Assembly: GCA_024401495.1 (NCBI GenBank)
Contig: JAKSKW010000005.1
Coordinates: 1 to 64,000, forward strand
DNA: 64,000 nt
From: Paludibacteraceae bacterium
GTDB taxonomy: Bacteria; Bacteroidota; Bacteroidia; Bacteroidales; Paludibacteraceae
Reading direction: 5' to 3'
This document shows positions 23,371 to 31,059 of this stretch, piece by piece; the stretch's first letter is position 1; every line of letters starts with the position of its first letter. The notes beneath the pieces were generated by a model. The model saw only the letters and a program-made list of their open reading frames with translations, searched no databases and was not told the origin of the DNA. A program made the position numbers and the translations under genes.

Positions 23371-26300
23371 TTACTGTTTTACAATCTTGATTGCTGTTCC
23401 ATCCATTCTCAAAACATACATTCCTACAGGATAATTTTCACCGAACTGTGCCCCAGCTTCAGCCTCGCCAGATTCGATAACCTGACCAAGCATGTTTGTC
23501 ACTATGTAGCTGCCTTCTGCGTTGAATGTCCATGCTGTGCTTGTTGGGTTAGGATATACAAGAATCTCTTCCTCTGCGTCGATCTGATCAACACCAACAA
23601 GTGTTTCCTGTGAACATAGAATGCTTCCGTTTGCAGCACGTGGAGAATTCGTCTTTATACCATAAGATCCCTCGTCTGTACAACCTATAAACTTGATCAT
23701 TGCTGTGTCTCCGTCTGTAGCTCTACCGAATGAGTAGTTACGCTCGGTATTCTTATCAAACTTCACGTATGTCATCTCATCAATCAATGTGTCTCCTGAA
23801 GCCAATGGCAAGATCAACTGTAACTTCTGGCCAAGATCAGCATTCAACTTGAAGTTCAAGTGAAGAGGGCTGTCGTTTTTACCCTTGTCTGCCCAAAGCA
23901 CCACATGACCCTTTGCTGGGATGACTGTAGATGATGATCCGAATGGAATTGTTGTGCTTAATCCTACAGTTACATTCTTCACTACCATACCTGCCAAGTC
24001 TACGTCGTGAGCCTCGCTGTTGTAGATCTCGATCCAGTCTGGCTTAGATCCAAACTCGTCTTCTGTAGCTCCGTTTGTCGCGCAAACCTCGTTGATATAC
24101 AATCTTGGAATTGAGAAGTCCTCGTCTTTAGTCAACAATACCTGAATGTCAGTGCCTTCTGCGCTTGCACTATCAATGACCATTGTTGTAGTTGGATCTT
24201 CTGTCAATGTTCCGTTTATAGTCCAAGAAGCCACCTTATAGCCTAATGGCAACTGAATTTCGACTTTTACGCGTTCTTTTTCATACAACTTCTGGTTGAA
24301 TACCTCATTCTCGAATTTGTTCTTGTTTACCCAATATGTGTATTCAGGCTCTTCTGCACCGTCGAATTCAACTCTTACAGAGACATCTGTGAATTTATTT
24401 TCCAAATCTAATAATGCTGCCAAATGCTTGTATACTTGAGCAGGTCGGCGACTTGCGAATGAACGCATACTTTCGATTTCAGAATCATATTTGCCTTGGT
24501 CGCCTACATATCCAAAGTTGTCACATGCCATGGTTGCACACATGTCAACCTGAGTTAGTGCCTTCATTGAGTCGATTAATGCACTTGTGCGAGTCTTGTT
24601 GAAGTATTTGTCTATCGCGTACAAGAATCTGTCGGCAAACTTATACTTGAAATCTTCGTTTTCGATCAATCCTTCGAACAACATTGTGTAGGTGCTGTCT
24701 CCATTTGTTTCGGCGAAGAACATCATGTTTTGAGTTACTTTTGTATGCTGAGACAAACCGAAGTCTGTGTCATACACCATCCAACGCCATTTTCCTCCGT
24801 TCTTCTTTCTCCAAACCTTGATGTTGTTGATTACCCAGTCTGTGTTACCTACGAATTGTTCGAGAATTTGATAGTCGACGTATTCGTCCATGTCCATCAT
24901 CTTGCACATGTTGTCGAAGAAGTCAGGATCCTGGTTGTGATTGTAAGCGTACTCCTGCATAGCATAGAATTCTTCATTCGATCCATACTGTGCCACATAA
25001 CCTTCTCCGTTCACAACTTTCAAGAAATCGATTTCATCCTCCTCGATGCCGTAGTTTTGCTCAATGTAGGTCTCATCCATTCTCTCACGCAATCCCATCA
25101 TTCCGTGGAATTTACCGTTCAAGAAATACGCTACTGGCATATATGCCTGCAAGTCGATATTCATACCCTTTGCCAAATTCTGCATAAAGCCGTCGCGCCA
25201 ACGAGGAAATAGGTATCCGTATCCGTTACCTCCGTTTCTCAATGTCAGTGCTTTGTATTTTGAATAGCTTCTGTCAGCAAAGAATTTGTTGTATTGGAAT
25301 TTGTTCTCTCCTGTACGTTTGTTTGTCTTGATCTTGAAACTCTTCACTGGATGTGAACGAGAACATCCACCCTGCAAAGCGAACTCCACCTCCTGGCTAT
25401 TGACTGATTTGCCATCTACGATATATTCGAAATTGCCCGGACGGTACCACTCCTGATGGTAGTTGGCTTTCTTTATCTTGTCTGAAGAACAGATTGTTTT
25501 AGCTCCGTTTGTTCCTACCACAATGCTTCCTAAAGAGTCGCTATACAAGTCGATACTGTCTGCTACGATTGAAACGATTGGAAGTGTTGTCTCTCCACAT
25601 TCCTGGTAATATTCTCCTAAATATAGGTATGATCCAGTAACGACGTCGCTATAAAGGAGGCCTTCCTTGAACGCTTTCGCACGGATGATTGTGTTGTCTG
25701 AAATTTCGATTGGAGCTTCGTATTCGATACCATTCTCCAAAGTTGGGATGCTTCCGTCTAATGTGTAAAGAATTTTTGCTCCTTCAGTTGGACATGACAA
25801 TTCAGCAGTCGCTGTGTTTCCGGCTCCGATAAGTCCAGGTTTTGTTCCGCCAAACACGGGCTTTGCAACTCGGTCCGTAATTTTGTAAGCTTTACCGTTT
25901 TCCGCTCCTGGAGTTGGCTCCATAAATCCCTCGTTGGAATAAGATAGATGAGGGTGCTGATCTGGATATGTGATTGTAATAGTGTCAGTTTCGCCTGCCG
26001 AGATTATCAGTCTTCCCGCTTCAGATGTCAATTTCTTATTGAAACTTCCTACATAAAGAGGATTAACCTTCTTGGCCTTTTCTCTTGATGTCTCCTCTTT
26101 TCCGAAGAACATTACACTGTAGCCTGTTGGCAAAATATGTGATTCGGTAAATTTGAAATACCAGTTCTCTTTCTCTGTTCCTTTTTCTTTGTCTCCTTTT
26201 TTGTTCTTGACAAACCAACCCTTCAAATCGATAGGATCTCCGTCGTTGTAGAACTCAACGTAGCCGTTGTAGTCGAACTTATCGCTGACCGTAGTGGCGA

Positions 26301-26418
26301 TATTGCTTGGCATGATCTCTGTTATGGTAACCTTTGCAGACGCCGAAACGCTTGCTGCTACTATTGCCGATGAGAATAGCGGTTTGAGTAGAGAAATAAA
26401 GTTGTAAGTGTGTTTCAT
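23371..26418 (-). CDS. Secreted CotH-kinase/lamin-tail protein with type IX sorting domain
   Basis: Start chosen at ATG 26416-26418 (MKHTYNFISLLKPLFSS), giving 1015 residues with a signal peptide. In order: a lamin-tail domain (ITEIMPSNIA ... YVEFYNDGD), a chitobiase-type beta domain (AKILYTLDGSIPT), a CotH-like kinase domain (about 285-660, with LQGGCSRSHPVKSF, LRNGGNGYG and WRWMVYDTDFG), a second lamin-tail domain (YINEVCATNGA, DWIEIYNS) and a C-terminal type IX secretion domain (VYPNPTSTAWTFN to IKIVKQ). CotH proteins are atypical protein kinases, and the bacterial combination is found in surface proteins of Bacteroidetes. The substrate is unknown. Regulation: -7 element at 26447-26454. 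Confidence 0.88.
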   Translation of the reverse strand: MKHTYNFISLLKPLFSSAIVAASVSASAKVTITEIMPSNIATTVSDKFDYNGYVEFYNDGDPIDLKGWFVKNKKGDKEKGTEKENWYFKFTESHILPTGYSVMFFGKEETSREKAKKVNPLYVGSFNKKLTSEAGRLIISAGETDTITITYPDQHPHLSYSNEGFMEPTPGAENGKAYKITDRVAKPVFGGTKPGLIGAGNTATAELSCPTEGAKILYTLDGSIPTLENGIEYEAPIEISDNTIIRAKAFKEGLLYSDVVTGSYLYLGEYYQECGETTLPIVSIVADSIDLYSDSLGSIVVGTNGAKTICSSDKIKKANYHQEWYRPGNFEYIVDGKSVNSQEVEFALQGGCSRSHPVKSFKIKTNKRTGENKFQYNKFFADRSYSKYKALTLRNGGNGYGYLFPRWRDGFMQNLAKGMNIDLQAYMPVAYFLNGKFHGMMGLRERMDETYIEQNYGIEEDEIDFLKVVNGEGYVAQYGSNEEFYAMQEYAYNHNQDPDFFDNMCKMMDMDEYVDYQILEQFVGNTDWVINNIKVWRKKNGGKWRWMVYDTDFGLSQHTKVTQNMMFFAETNGDSTYTMLFEGLIENEDFKYKFADRFLYAIDKYFNKTRTSALIDSMKALTQVDMCATMACDNFGYVGDQGKYDSEIESMRSFASRRPAQVYKHLAALLDLENKFTDVSVRVEFDGAEEPEYTYWVNKNKFENEVFNQKLYEKERVKVEIQLPLGYKVASWTINGTLTEDPTTTMVIDSASAEGTDIQVLLTKDEDFSIPRLYINEVCATNGATEDEFGSKPDWIEIYNSEAHDVDLAGMVVKNVTVGLSTTIPFGSSSTVIPAKGHVVLWADKGKNDSPLHLNFKLNADLGQKLQLILPLASGDTLIDEMTYVKFDKNTERNYSFGRATDGDTAMIKFIGCTDEGSYGIKTNSPRAANGSILCSQETLVGVDQIDAEEEILVYPNPTSTAWTFNAEGSYIVTNMLGQVIESGEAEAGAQFGENYPVGMYVLRMDGTAIKIVKQ

Positions 26419-26446
26419 ATCCTCTTGATTTGTTATCAATCTGGGG

Positions 26447-26454
26447 CAAAAGTA
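26447..26454 (-). promoter_or_regulatory. Predicted -7 element for the CotH gene (TACTTTTG)
   Basis: Minus-strand TACTTTTG about 29 bp upstream of the ATG at 26418. Supports the internal ATG as the start. Confidence 0.45.
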
Positions 26455-26560
26455 AGAAAAAAATCAAAAGAATAAAGGTTTTTGTCGATAAAATGTTAAG
26501 TTTCGTCGGCAAAATATCAAGTCAGAACGAGAAAACCTTGAATTTAGTCGATAAAATGGC

Positions 26561-26809
26561 CTATTTTAGTTTTGCTCTTTTTGCTGTTATTATAGTGTAA
26601 GAATATGAGTTGACGGTGATGATTTCTCCGTCTGATTCAGCGTACCAATTCTTGCCTTGATTGGTGATGACGCAGTTGTCTCGTAGAATCACGTCGACGC
26701 AATATTTCACGACGTCGACGCTATCAGCGAGTTTGAGATTACGACGGATTCTGTCGACACCCATCTCTGTGGTGTGGATTTTTGCTATGTTTTCAAGTAA
26801 GTCGTTCAT
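26561..26809 (-). CDS. DUF3781 domain protein
   Basis: The ATG at 26807-26809 (MNDLLENIAKIHTTEMG) gives an 82-residue protein that covers the DUF3781 domain (RIRRNLKL, CVDVILRDNCVI, GKNWYAESDGEIITVN, SYTIITAKR). The frame remains open to 26893 but that extension runs through palindromic repeat DNA and is rejected. DUF3781 proteins are small and of unknown function, often with GNAT or stress genes. No partner is visible. Confidence 0.8.
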   Translation of the reverse strand: MNDLLENIAKIHTTEMGVDRIRRNLKLADSVDVVKYCVDVILRDNCVITNQGKNWYAESDGEIITVNSYSYTIITAKRAKLK

Positions 26810-26820
26810 TGCGGTGTATT

Positions 26821-26847
26821 GTAGGGGCGAACCTTTGTGGTCGCCCA
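26821..26847. repeat. Imperfect GC-rich palindrome
   Basis: GTAGGGGCGAACC, three bases, then GTGGTCGCCC: an incomplete hairpin resembling the other GTAGRG-type palindromes of the window. Upstream of the DUF3781 start. Confidence 0.5.
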
Positions 26848-26877
26848 AAAGTAGAGAGGTATCCTTGTTGTCGAAAT

Positions 26878-26906
26878 GTAGGGGAAGGCACAAGACCTTC
26901 CCCTAC
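26878..26906. repeat. GC-rich palindrome (GTAGGGGAAGG type)
   Basis: A 29-bp inverted repeat: GTAGGGGAAGG paired with CCTTCCCCTAC around a short loop. Same boundaries (GTAG...CTAC) as the GTAGAGACGGGG family but different core. Intergenic, between DUF3781 and the element at 26921. Confidence 0.7.
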
Positions 26907-26920
26907 GATGATAATTGGAG

Positions 26921-27055
26921 ATTATATAGTAGTTGTCCCAAAATGAGGATTGTTAAGGGCCCATGTTTGATTCTTGGGCCCTAACCACCCCACCAACGCG
27001 AGCCCGTAGGGCGAGCGTATGAAAAATAAGCGTGTTTGGACAACTCGTATATAAT
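26921..27055. mobile_element. MITE-like element, copy A
   Basis: About 135 bp bounded by terminal inverted repeats (ATTATATAGTAGTTGTCC at the left and its approximate complement ending TCGTATATAAT at the right). Inside are GAGGATTGTTAAGGGC and hairpin GAGCCCGTAGGGCGAGCG, shared with copies B and C, plus an extra hairpin GGGCCC...GGGCCC found only here. No coding capacity. Ends 5 bp from the stop of the acyl-CoA ligase gene. Confidence 0.75.
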
Positions 27056-27059
27056 TACC

Positions 27060-28979
27060 TTATAATTTCGATATCGAATCCAAGTTCTTGTCGTTGGAAA
27101 TATTCTTTCCGTCTGTTGTCATCAAAAACTCGATTAAATCGGCATATTTCTCGCAAACTTTTGGTCGCACCATCTTCATTGTTGAGTTCAACAGGTGGTT
27201 GGCCTCTGTGAATCCTTCGCTCAACACTCCCATTGTGGCTGGCAACCATCGTTCTGGATGCAATCCTGCGTATTTGCCTCCCTTACGCATCTGGCAAACT
27301 TCATTCCATAGCATATCGGCTGCTATCTTTTGATTCTCTGGTTTACTTAGATCTCCATGCCCGTCTGCATTCAACCTTGCTTTCAATGCCGATGCGTTTG
27401 GAACAATCAACGCTACCGTGTATGGCGATTGGTTATTATATAGCATGCACTGGTCGATAAGTGGCGACAATTCCACGATGCTCTCCTCAATTCCCTCTGG
27501 TGAGTATTTCTCACCGTCGCTTGAAATCAACAGGCTCTTGAAGCGTCCGAGTACCTGCAAGAATCCGTCGGCGTCGATATAACCCATATCTCCGGTGTGA
27601 AGCCAACCGTCGACGATGGTATCTTTAGTCGCTTCCTCGTTCTTCCAGTAACCCTTCATCACGTTGCCTCCCTTGATGACGATTTCTCCCTTCTCTCCGC
27701 TTGGCAAATCCTTACCGTCGGCATCGCAAATTTTAATATCCATATAGTGGACTGGAGTTCCCGAACTTCCGAATTTGGCTCGTCCACCAATATTCGTACT
27801 GATCACTGGCGACGCCTCGCTCAATCCGTAGCCCTGGAAGATAGGAATGCCTACCGACATGAAGAAGCGTTGTAGCTCGACGTCGAGCAATGCTCCACCA
27901 CCGATGAAATATTGCAATCGTCCGCCGAAATTCTCACGGATTTTGCTCATCAGAATCTTGTCTCCAAGCCAAACAAGCGGTTTACGCAAGCAGCTCAAAC
28001 CAGAACCCTTGTGGAAATAGTCTTTATTATAAGCGTATGCGTTCTTGCGGAAAAACTCGAACATCTTCCAAGCGGCGTCGCCTTTTGCTTTCACTCCCGA
28101 CTCGATATTTTTTCTGAATGCTTTCGACAAAGCAGGCACACTCATCATTAGGGTAGGGCGTACCTCCTTGATTGCCTGAGGAATAAGTTTGAGCGTCTCC
28201 ATAGGAGTTTTGCCTATGATCTGCGACGCGATTGTTGCACCGTAGTAGATGAAGCAGTAGAGGCAGGTAGTGTGTGCGAAACTGTGGTCCCAAGGAAGAA
28301 TCGTAAGAGTGATGTCGTTTGGAGTAATCTTCACAAGAGAGCACGACTGTAGAGTGTTCGACACATAGTTGCCATGAGTCAGCATAATACCCTTGGGATC
28401 GGAAGTTGTGCCGCTCGTATAGCTGATATTCACCATATCGTCCTTATCGATCGACGCAATAAGAGCGTCCAAGTGAGTTGCGTTATCTGGATTCTTAAGC
28501 CACTCCGCACCGTCGCCCACGATATCATCGTAGGTAGCGACACCGTCGCTTAGCGAATCGCACTTGTCGAGATGAATCAACGTGATGCCTTCTGGTCCGA
28601 ATCCGGCGTCGGCAAGACGTTTGGCCTGAGGCGCCGAAAGGATAAGGTAGCGGGCTCCAGAGTGGGCCAAGCGGAACGATACCTCGCCCTCCACATTAAG
28701 TTTGATGGACAGCGGCACATTCACAGCCTTTGCCATCAGCATACCAAGTTCAGTGATCAGCCACTCGCGTCGGCCTTCACTCATAAGAGCAATACGATCA
28801 CCCGGCTGCACACCCATCTTGATAAGTCCGGCAGCAAACTGTCGGGCCTGCTCCTTCACTTGAGTGAAAGAGAGGCTTTCCCATTTGCCATTACGTTTGT
28901 CAAGAGTAAGAGTGTTATTTGGAAACAGCTTGACGCCACGGTCAAGCAAGTCTATGATGTTTTCTAGTTTCTCTGCCAT
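27060..28979 (-). CDS. Long-chain acyl-CoA synthetase (AMP-forming)
   Basis: Activates fatty acids to acyl-CoA through an acyl-adenylate. Start at ATG 28977-28979 (MAEKLENIIDLLDRG), 639 residues; the upstream frame to 29027 lacks support. The ANL-family core motifs are present: YTSGTTSDPKGIMLTH (P-loop, near residue 180), GYGLSEASPVIS, DGWLHTGDMGYIDADGF and LKSLLISSDGEKYSPEGIE. Length fits Bacteroidetes FadD-like/FACS proteins. Single gene, with a predicted -7 element at 28998-29005. Confidence 0.92.
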   Translation of the reverse strand: MAEKLENIIDLLDRGVKLFPNNTLTLDKRNGKWESLSFTQVKEQARQFAAGLIKMGVQPGDRIALMSEGRREWLITELGMLMAKAVNVPLSIKLNVEGEVSFRLAHSGARYLILSAPQAKRLADAGFGPEGITLIHLDKCDSLSDGVATYDDIVGDGAEWLKNPDNATHLDALIASIDKDDMVNISYTSGTTSDPKGIMLTHGNYVSNTLQSCSLVKITPNDITLTILPWDHSFAHTTCLYCFIYYGATIASQIIGKTPMETLKLIPQAIKEVRPTLMMSVPALSKAFRKNIESGVKAKGDAAWKMFEFFRKNAYAYNKDYFHKGSGLSCLRKPLVWLGDKILMSKIRENFGGRLQYFIGGGALLDVELQRFFMSVGIPIFQGYGLSEASPVISTNIGGRAKFGSSGTPVHYMDIKICDADGKDLPSGEKGEIVIKGGNVMKGYWKNEEATKDTIVDGWLHTGDMGYIDADGFLQVLGRFKSLLISSDGEKYSPEGIEESIVELSPLIDQCMLYNNQSPYTVALIVPNASALKARLNADGHGDLSKPENQKIAADMLWNEVCQMRKGGKYAGLHPERWLPATMGVLSEGFTEANHLLNSTMKMVRPKVCEKYADLIEFLMTTDGKNISNDKNLDSISKL

Positions 28980-28997
28980 AATGAATTCCTTTTGCTT

Positions 28998-29005
28998 CAA
29001 AAATA
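28998..29005 (-). promoter_or_regulatory. Predicted -7 element for the acyl-CoA synthetase gene (TATTTTTG)
   Basis: Minus-strand TATTTTTG about 19 bp upstream of the ATG at 28979. Confidence 0.4.
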
Positions 29006-29108
29006 TGAAATTTTTGGGAGGAATCATAATTTTTATTGTATTTGAAGTGGCATATCACTTCAAAAATAACAAAAAAGGCTTTCAAAACCGAAGTTTCAAA
29101 AGCCTTGG

Positions 29109-29182
29109 TGACCCGTACAGGATTCAAACCTGTAACCTTTTGATCCGTAGTCAAATACTCTATTCAGTTGAGCTAACGGGCC
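29109..29182 (-). tRNA. tRNA-Arg (anticodon ACG), downstream copy
   Basis: 74 nt on the minus strand: acceptor GGCCCGT pairs with ACGGGTC plus discriminator A, D arm AGCTC/GAGT, anticodon stem TTTGA/TCAAA with loop CTACGGA (anticodon ACG, Arg CGU/CGC/CGA after inosine modification), T stem ACAGG/CCTGT with loop TTTGAAT. CCA is not encoded. It is the second of two tandem genes in the direction of transcription. Confidence 0.93.
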
Positions 29183-29205
29183 GTACCCTTGTTTAATATG
29201 TTTTG

Positions 29206-29279
29206 TGACCCGTATAGGATTCAAACCTATAACCTTTTGATCCGTAGTCAAATACTCTATTCAGTTGAGCTAACGGGCC
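29206..29279 (-). tRNA. tRNA-Arg (anticodon ACG), upstream copy
   Basis: 74 nt, identical to the neighbouring copy except in the T stem, where ACAGG/CCTGT becomes ATAGG/CCTAT: a compensated pair, so folding is retained. Same anticodon ACG. The gap between copies is 23 bp. A promoter with both -33 and -7 elements lies upstream (29314-29343). Confidence 0.93.
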
Positions 29280-29313
29280 ATACCGCAAACCGATGTTTTT
29301 CCGAATTGCGGTG

Positions 29314-29343
29314 CAAAGGTATGGAAAAAATCATTAATACAAA
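29314..29343 (-). promoter_or_regulatory. Promoter of the tRNA-Arg pair
   Basis: On the minus strand TTTG (29340-29343), 18-bp spacer and TACCTTTG (29314-29321), a good match to the Bacteroidetes -33/-7 consensus, about 35 bp before the first tRNA. Confidence 0.6.
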
Positions 29344-29431
29344 ACAAAAAATGAGTTTTTTTATGCCGAACAACAAAAAAATGAGTATTTACACCATAAT
29401 TTTTCTAATTTTGTCGCATAATTTGAATCAA

Positions 29432-29860
29432 ATGAGACATCTGTTATTCGTCATATTGCTTTTTTGCGCGTCTTTGAATATCGCCGCACAGTCTAATATA
29501 TCTGATTATTCTCTTCGTGTTGTCTATAAGAAGGGCGACGCTTCTGTTATCCGTGCGACGAAGGATAATGAAGAGAAATATGTGATTAAAATCCAGCAGA
29601 CTAAGGTTAAGGCTATGTTTATCGCTCTTGGCACTAAGGGCGACGCAATTATCACTCTGCAGAGTTTTATCGATCGTCCGAAGGTGTTGACTCAGTTGTA
29701 TAAGCTTGATAATCCGTCGAATAATATTGCGGGTTGTTTTTTGAAGGAGTCTAATGCGTCTACTCTGGTAAGATTCTATGAAGGTGTGAATCTCAATAAT
29801 TATGGTGTCATTCCGTTGAAAAAGCTGAAGAAGATAGTGAAGTGGCTTCAAGAGAACTAA
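29432..29860 (+). CDS. Small exported protein of unknown family
   Basis: The ATG at 29432 (MRHLLFVILLFCASLNIAAQS) gives a 142-residue protein with a classical signal peptide; upstream in-frame codons run back into the tRNA genes and are not coding. The mature part has no recognised motif. It is Lys-rich with KKGDASVIRATKDNEEKYVI and ends in KKLKKIVKWLQEN, compatible with a periplasmic or surface protein. Function not assigned. Convergent with the FemAB-like gene. Confidence 0.7.
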   Translation: MRHLLFVILLFCASLNIAAQSNISDYSLRVVYKKGDASVIRATKDNEEKYVIKIQQTKVKAMFIALGTKGDAIITLQSFIDRPKVLTQLYKLDNPSNNIAGCFLKESNASTLVRFYEGVNLNNYGVIPLKKLKKIVKWLQEN

Positions 29861-29877
29861 TCCCCTTCTTCGTTTTT

Positions 29878-29888
29878 CGTCAACGTTA
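29878..29888 (-). repeat. TAACGTTGACG motif at the stop codon of the FemAB-like gene
   Basis: Minus strand TAACGTTGACG begins with the gene's own TAA (29886-29888). See also 51964-51985 and 62362-62384. Confidence 0.6.
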
Positions 29889-30866
29889 ACGTTTCCACCC
29901 TGTTCTTCTCAGATAATCCAATATCTTGAATGTGGTGCTGTAGTATTTATGAAGGTGGATAAACGGCACAAGTTCTGAACCATACTCTCTGTAGGCGGTT
30001 CCGATGGCTTCGTCCATACTGCCTTCAAAATCAAAACCTTTGGTCTTGTCTTTCAAAAACTGTAACGAATCCCATATCATCAAGGCTGGAGCGCCTTCGT
30101 TTCTTCGGCTTTGGTCTATTCCTGACCATAGATAATATCCCCATTCGGTATCCCACACCAAGAAGCATACAGCAAGTAATTTGCCTTCGGCATCACGAGT
30201 GCTGACAAGTGTTCCCTGTCCGTTTTTCTGAGCCTCTTCTATGAATCGTTTGCAATTCCATTTGTCGAGCAAATCGTTTTGGCCTCTCTCTTTATAGGAG
30301 CGACGGTGGAATTCGAGAAATTCGTCTATAGATAAGTCGAAAGTGGTAATCAAACCGAGTTTTTGCGCCTTACGGATATGTTGCTGCTTCGACTTGCTGA
30401 TTCTGCTGAACAACTCGTCTGAGTCTCCGATATTGGGCAGACGGTAGGTGTAGCGAGTGTACTGCTTGTAGCCAGCCCAGTGGAATGGAAGATGGTTGGT
30501 GATGCGTGGAGAAAAGTTCTGCCAGAACATATCGGCTCCCGACGTCGCCAATTGGCTGATGATCTCTTTATATATCTTCTCCTCGAAACTTAGTTTTTTA
30601 TAGGCTGAAGTATTGGCGTCGAATGATTCCGGATAAAAGATGAATGGTCCGGAGTGCTGACTAAACTCATGCTGGGAGATTAGTGTGAATCCCATTTTCT
30701 TGAATATGGCATAAGGCATAGTGGTGACGACGGTGTTGTTCTTGTCTCGTATGATAAGTACATCCCAGTTGTCTCCACAACTTGCATTCATCCACCAGTA
30801 TTGCGAAAATACGGGTATCTCTGGATGCTGGTTGCATATTTCTTTATATTCGTCCTTATTGCTCAT
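29886..30866 (-). CDS. FemAB/GNAT-fold acyltransferase (peptidoglycan-bridge-like)
   Basis: A 326-residue protein without signal peptide. The C-terminal half has the GNAT-like fold characteristic of the FemAB and CelD/BcsL-type acyltransferases: SKSKQQHIRKAQKLGL, ERGQNDLLDKW, AVCFLVWDTEWGYYLWSG, GAPALMIWDSLQFLKD and FDFEGSMDEAIGTAYREYGS. FemAB enzymes use aminoacyl-tRNA to add residues to peptidoglycan, while related Bacteroidetes proteins act in polysaccharide or lipid modification. Which applies is unclear. Its stop codon begins a TAACGTTGACG repeat. Confidence 0.75.
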   Translation of the reverse strand: MSNKDEYKEICNQHPEIPVFSQYWWMNASCGDNWDVLIIRDKNNTVVTTMPYAIFKKMGFTLISQHEFSQHSGPFIFYPESFDANTSAYKKLSFEEKIYKEIISQLATSGADMFWQNFSPRITNHLPFHWAGYKQYTRYTYRLPNIGDSDELFSRISKSKQQHIRKAQKLGLITTFDLSIDEFLEFHRRSYKERGQNDLLDKWNCKRFIEEAQKNGQGTLVSTRDAEGKLLAVCFLVWDTEWGYYLWSGIDQSRRNEGAPALMIWDSLQFLKDKTKGFDFEGSMDEAIGTAYREYGSELVPFIHLHKYYSTTFKILDYLRRTGWKR

Positions 30867-30884
30867 GTAAAATTAGAAATTAGA

Positions 30885-30919
30885 AATGCGGAATGCGAAA
30901 TTATTCCGCATTCCGCATT
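30885..30919 (-). terminator. Hairpin upstream of the FemAB-like gene
   Basis: AATGCGGAATGCG (30885-30897) pairs with CGCATTCCGCATT (30907-30919), a 13-bp stem with a 9-base loop. It is a long AATGCGG-type palindrome, possibly terminating transcription from the GH9 gene (minus strand) or simply a dispersed repeat. Confidence 0.5.
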
Positions 30920-30933
30920 ATATTTTATTGGTA

Positions 30934-31054
30934 ATTATATACAAATTGTCCAAACACGCTTATTTTTATACGCTCGCCCTCCGGGCTCGCGTTGGGGTGA
31001 GGGTTAGGGCGTCCCGCCCTTAACAATCCTCATTTTGGACAACTGCTATATAAT
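30934..31054. mobile_element. MITE-like element, copy B
   Basis: About 121 bp with terminal inverted repeats ATTATATACAAATTGTCC / the complement ending GCTATATAAT. Internal hairpin CTCGCCCTCCGGGCTCG and GGGCGTCCCGCCC. Located between the FemAB-like gene and the GH9 gene, whose stop codon is 6 bp away. Same family as 26921-27055 and 34638-34759. Confidence 0.75.
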
Positions 31055-31059
31055 CTCCT

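Noticed and set aside
26810..26893. N-terminal extension of the DUF3781 gene
   Set aside because: It translates palindromic repeat DNA, and the DUF3781 domain begins right at MNDLLENI.
29189..29431. Upstream extension of the small exported protein gene
   Set aside because: The extension would run through a tRNA gene; the internal ATG at 29432 gives a clean signal peptide.
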